Source of the DNA: an uncultured bacterium
GTDB taxonomy: Bacteria; Bacillota; Clostridia; Oscillospirales; Oscillospiraceae
Direction: 5' to 3'
DNA: 41,400 bases
Assembly: GCA_947643715.1 (NCBI GenBank)
Contig: CANRXB010000022.1
Span: forward strand, 1-41,400
Shown here: positions 38,556 through 41,400 of the stretch, in pieces
Position numbering within the stretch: position 1 is the first letter of the stretch
Layout: each line of letters opens with the position of its first letter
Translations under genes and position numbers: made by a program
The notes under the pieces: generated by a model
What the model saw: the letters and a program-made list of their open reading frames with translations, nothing else
What the model was told of the DNA's origin: nothing
Databases searched by the model: none

Positions 38556-38600
38556 AAAAGTACTGCTCAGGGAGACTTCCTGAGCAGTACTTTTCTTTTT
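38556..38600. terminator. Bidirectional terminator between the small gene and mutS
   Basis: AAAAGTACTGCTCAGG (38556-38571) pairs perfectly with CCTGAGCAGTACTTTT (38579-38594) around a 7-nt loop; TTTTCTTTTT follows on the plus strand and T6 on the minus strand, serving the convergent mutS. Confidence 0.93.
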
Positions 38601-38611
38601 CATGCCGACGG

Positions 38612-41245
38612 TCACAACTGGCTCTTCAGCTTGTGGAGCAGGTTCATGGCCTCGATGAGCGTCATCGTCTCCAGCGAAGCGGCGCGCAGCGCGTCCAGCA
38701 CTGCCGCTCCGGCCATGTCGTCCAAGGACACCTGTCCGTCCTCCGGCGGGCGGGCGCCAGCCGGAGGAAGAGGCGCGGGCATCCCGTGGGCCTCCAGCTC
38801 CTCCAGGATCTCCCGGGCGCGCTCCACCACCCGCCCCGGCACTCCGGCCAGCCGGGCCACCTCCACGCCGTAGCTCTGGTCCGCACCGCCGGGGACGATC
38901 TTGCGCAGGAACACGATGCCCTCCCCCCGCTTTTTCACCGCGATGTGGTAGTTGCGCACCCCCTCGATGGTGTGCTCCACTTCGGTGAGCTCGTGATAAT
39001 GGGTGGCGAACAGCGTCTTGGCCCCCAACCGTTTCCTGTCCGCGCAGTACTCCAGCACCGCCCGGGCGATGGACATGCCGTCGTAGGTGGAGGTGCCCCG
39101 GCCGATCTCGTCCAGGACGAGCAGGGAGCGCGAGGTGGCGTTCTTCAGCATCTGGGCCACCTCCACCATCTCCACCATGAAGGTGGACTGGCCTGCCGAC
39201 AGGTCGTCGGAGGCCCCGATGCGGGTGAACACCCGGTCCACCACCCCGATGCGGGCCGAACGGGCAGGGACGAAGGAGCCCATCTGGGCCATGAGTACGA
39301 TGAGGGCCACCTGGCGCATGTAGGTGGATTTACCGGCCATGTTGGGTCCCGTGATGATGGACAGGCGGTCCGCGCCCGTGTCCATATGGGTGTCGTTGGG
39401 CACGAACAGGGCGTCCTTCAGCATCCGCTCCACCACCGGGTGACGGCCCTCCCGTATGTCGATCACGCCGCTGGCATCCACCTCCGGGCGGCAATAGCCG
39501 TTGTCCACCGCCGACGCGGCGAACGAGACCAGCACGTCCAGCCGGCCCACGCAGGCCGCGGCCTGCTGCACCTGGCGCACCTGGCCGGAGGCGGTCTCCC
39601 GCAGCTTGCAGAAGAGCTGGTATTCCAGAGCGGTGACCCGGGTCTGCGCCGACAGGATCTCGTGCTCCAGGTCCTTGAGCTCCTGGGTGATGAACCGTTC
39701 GCAGTTCACCAGGGTCTGCTTGCGGACATAATCCTCCGGCACCATGCTGTAATAGCTCTTGGACACCTCGATATAATAGCCGAACACCTTGTTGAAGCGC
39801 ACCTTCAGGCTCTTGATGCCGGTGCGCTCCTTTTCCCGCCCCTCCAGCGCGGCCACCATGTCCGTCCCATGCGCCAGGATATCGCGCAGACGGTCCACCT
39901 CTTCGTCATAGCCGGGGCGGATGAAGTCCCCCTCTCGGATGGTGAAGGGCAGGCGGTGCTTCTCATCGTCCTCCCGGATGGCGCGGTGCAGGGTCTGCTG
40001 GAGCTCTTCCAGGCCGTCCAGCCCCTGGACGATGGAAGCCAGGGCACGGCCTGCCAGCTCATGGGCCTGCTGTGCCAGTTGCGGCAGTACCGACAGCCCG
40101 TCGGCCAAGGCCAGCATGTCGCGGGCGTTGGCGCTGCCGTACACCACCTTGCCGATCAGCCGCTCCAGGTCGGGGATGCGCCGCAGGGTCAGGGAGAGCT
40201 CTTCCCGGGCCACGCCGTCCCGGGCCAGCTCCTCCACCGCGTCCTGCCGCCGCGCGATCGCGGCGGGAGAGCGCAGGGGCTGCTCCAGCCAGGCGCGGAT
40301 GAGCCGGTGGCCCATGGGCGTCCTGGTCTTGTCCAGCACCCACAGCAGCGAGCCGCGCTTCTCCTTCCCCCGGAAGGTCTCGGTGAGCTCCAGCGTGCGC
40401 CGGGCGGTGAGGTCCAGTTCCATGTATTCCTGGCTCATCTCCTCGTCGATGGTCAGCGGGCCGAGATGGCTCAGGTCGGTCTTTTGCGTCTCCGTCAGGT
40501 ACGCCGCCAGCGCCCCCGCCGCCTGTAGGCACAGCCGTGGGCCGTCCTCCTCCGGGAAGGGCTCGTCCGCGCCGCGCAGCCCGCACGCGGCCAGCGCCTC
40601 CCCGGCCTGGGCCGGGCGGAACCGGGCCTCCCCGGCGGGCTGGCATAGACAGCCCAGCCGCTCCCGCAGGAACTCGACGAGCTCCCCCTCTCCCGCCGCG
40701 CCGTCGGACAAGATCGCCTCGCTGGGCGGACAGGCGGACAGCGCGTTGATCAGGTGGGAAAGACGGTCCTTCCCCCGGAAAGGCGCCGCGGTGAACTGGC
40801 CGGTGGACAGGTCGCACCGGGCCAGCGCGGCCCCCGTATCGTCCTGATGGATGGCTATGATGTAGTTGTTCCGGCTCTCGTCCAGCATCTCGTCCGCCAT
40901 GGCGGTGCCGGGTGTCACGATGCGGATCACGTCCCGGTCCACCAGCCCCTTGGCGGACGCGGGATCCTCGAGCTGCTCGCACACGGCCACCTTGTACCCC
41001 CGCTTGATCAGCCGGGCGATATAGCTCTGCGCGGAGTGATAGGGCACGCCGCACATGGGCGTGCGCTCGTCCTCCGACTTGCTCCGGTCCCGGGAGGTGA
41101 GGGTGAGCCCCAGCTCCTGAGCGCCCAGCTTGGCGTCGTCATGGAACATCTCATAAAAATCGCCCAGCCGGAAGAACAGCAGGCAGTCCGGGTGGGACTC
41201 CTTCACCTTCCAATACTGCTTCATCATGGGGGTCATCTCGGCCAT
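38612..41245 (-). CDS. mutS: DNA mismatch repair protein MutS
   Basis: The 877-residue protein detects mismatches. The mismatch-reading motif DFYEMF gives Phe30 and Glu32. The connector, lever and clamp domains follow, then the ATPase with Walker A GPNMAGKST, the STFMVEMVEVAQML signature and Walker B LLVLDEIGRGTSTYDG. The C-terminal tail carries a Pro-rich linker and a helix-turn-helix dimerisation end (LETMTLIEAMNLLHKLKSQL). I start at ATG 41245; ATG 41236 is the alternative, and neither has an ideal ribosome binding site. The frame runs on to 41380 but through low-complexity sequence that should not be trusted. mutL, the usual neighbour, would lie downstream on this strand, but unrelated genes are there. 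Confidence 0.95.
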   Translation of the reverse strand: MAEMTPMMKQYWKVKESHPDCLLFFRLGDFYEMFHDDAKLGAQELGLTLTSRDRSKSEDERTPMCGVPYHSAQSYIARLIKRGYKVAVCEQLEDPASAKGLVDRDVIRIVTPGTAMADEMLDESRNNYIIAIHQDDTGAALARCDLSTGQFTAAPFRGKDRLSHLINALSACPPSEAILSDGAAGEGELVEFLRERLGCLCQPAGEARFRPAQAGEALAACGLRGADEPFPEEDGPRLCLQAAGALAAYLTETQKTDLSHLGPLTIDEEMSQEYMELDLTARRTLELTETFRGKEKRGSLLWVLDKTRTPMGHRLIRAWLEQPLRSPAAIARRQDAVEELARDGVAREELSLTLRRIPDLERLIGKVVYGSANARDMLALADGLSVLPQLAQQAHELAGRALASIVQGLDGLEELQQTLHRAIREDDEKHRLPFTIREGDFIRPGYDEEVDRLRDILAHGTDMVAALEGREKERTGIKSLKVRFNKVFGYYIEVSKSYYSMVPEDYVRKQTLVNCERFITQELKDLEHEILSAQTRVTALEYQLFCKLRETASGQVRQVQQAAACVGRLDVLVSFAASAVDNGYCRPEVDASGVIDIREGRHPVVERMLKDALFVPNDTHMDTGADRLSIITGPNMAGKSTYMRQVALIVLMAQMGSFVPARSARIGVVDRVFTRIGASDDLSAGQSTFMVEMVEVAQMLKNATSRSLLVLDEIGRGTSTYDGMSIARAVLEYCADRKRLGAKTLFATHYHELTEVEHTIEGVRNYHIAVKKRGEGIVFLRKIVPGGADQSYGVEVARLAGVPGRVVERAREILEELEAHGMPAPLPPAGARPPEDGQVSLDDMAGAAVLDALRAASLETMTLIEAMNLLHKLKSQL

Positions 41246-41281
41246 AGCCTCACACGCTCTCTTTCTTTTAGAAGCGCGGCG

Positions 41282-41370
41282 GGGTGCCCCCCCCCCCCCC
41301 CCCCCCAAAAAACCCAAATAAAAGAGAAAAAAAAAACAAAACCCCCCCCCCCAATAAGCCCCCCGCACCC
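41282..41370. other. Low-complexity contig end, probable assembly artefact
   Basis: A run of 20 C (41287-41306) is followed by A-rich and then another C-rich run (41342-41352). Such sequence is unlike anything else in the window and interrupts the mutS upstream region. It looks like a poor-quality read end rather than real DNA, so no promoter or gene is called here. Confidence 0.7.
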
Positions 41371-41400
41371 CCAGGGCCAAAAATCACACCACCGGCCACA

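Noticed and set aside
1-41400. CRISPR array, phage or transposon remnants
   Set aside because: No regularly spaced direct repeats, integrase, transposase or terminal inverted repeats were found; the paired hairpins at 38.1 and 38.6 kb are the only related repeats seen.

Overview
The window looks like a chromosomal housekeeping segment from a high-G+C member of the Clostridia, most like the Oscillospiraceae (Flavonifractor/Lawsonibacter-type gut anaerobes). The reasons are the Firmicutes gene orders (SRP RNA-dnaX-ybaB; gdpP-rplI-dnaB; tilS-hpt-ftsH), a clostridial V-type ATPase operon, AGGAGG-type ribosome binding sites, and strongly G/C-ending codons. The taxon is inferred from sequence features only. 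I see no phage, insertion sequence, CRISPR array, tRNA or rRNA.

Layout. (1) 51-2091 (+): a hexapeptide-repeat acyltransferase-like protein and glmM (amino-sugar/UDP-GlcNAc synthesis), ending at a bidirectional terminator. (2) 2165-3760 (-): a beta-CASP metallo-beta-lactamase RNase. (3) 4038-8754 (+): a large Bacillus-type SRP RNA, dnaX, ybaB, a NUDIX hydrolase and an M3 oligoendopeptidase, followed by a small membrane-anchored DUF4830-like protein (8926-9465). (4) 9509-12418 (-): nagA, nagB and an RpiR-family regulator; the nagBA promoter lies under a palindrome. (5) 12724-15312 (-): a TetM/EF-G-like translational GTPase fused to a YacP/Rae1-type NYN ribonuclease domain. (6) 15522-15740 (-): a cold-shock protein whose leader contains a terminator-like hairpin. 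(7) 15980-28797 (-): a long co-oriented block, gdpP-rplI-dnaB-tilS-hpt-ftsH-lepB-membrane protein-metG-lipoprotein-tatD, with many 4-nt overlaps. (8) 28935-38154 (+): a divergent promoter and a ten-gene V-type ATPase operon (stalk H-like, I, K, E, C, F, an extra 67-aa membrane protein, A, B, D). (9) 38272-38600 (+): a small monocistronic gene between two related hairpins. (10) 38612-41245 (-): mutS. The last ~120 bases are low-complexity sequence that looks like an assembly artefact.

How the genes work together. glmM and the acyltransferase-like protein face peptidoglycan amino-sugar synthesis, while nagA/nagB run the reverse, catabolic direction under an RpiR sensor. The SRP RNA, lepB and ftsH serve membrane protein targeting, processing and quality control. 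dnaX, dnaB and mutS serve replication and repair. The V-ATPase rotor subunit keeps every ligand of the Enterococcus hirae Na+ site, so a sodium-coupled enzyme is predicted. The most unusual items are the GTPase-Rae1 fusion, the extra small membrane protein inside the ATPase operon, the attenuator-like csp leader, and the paired covarying hairpins near 38.1-38.6 kb.
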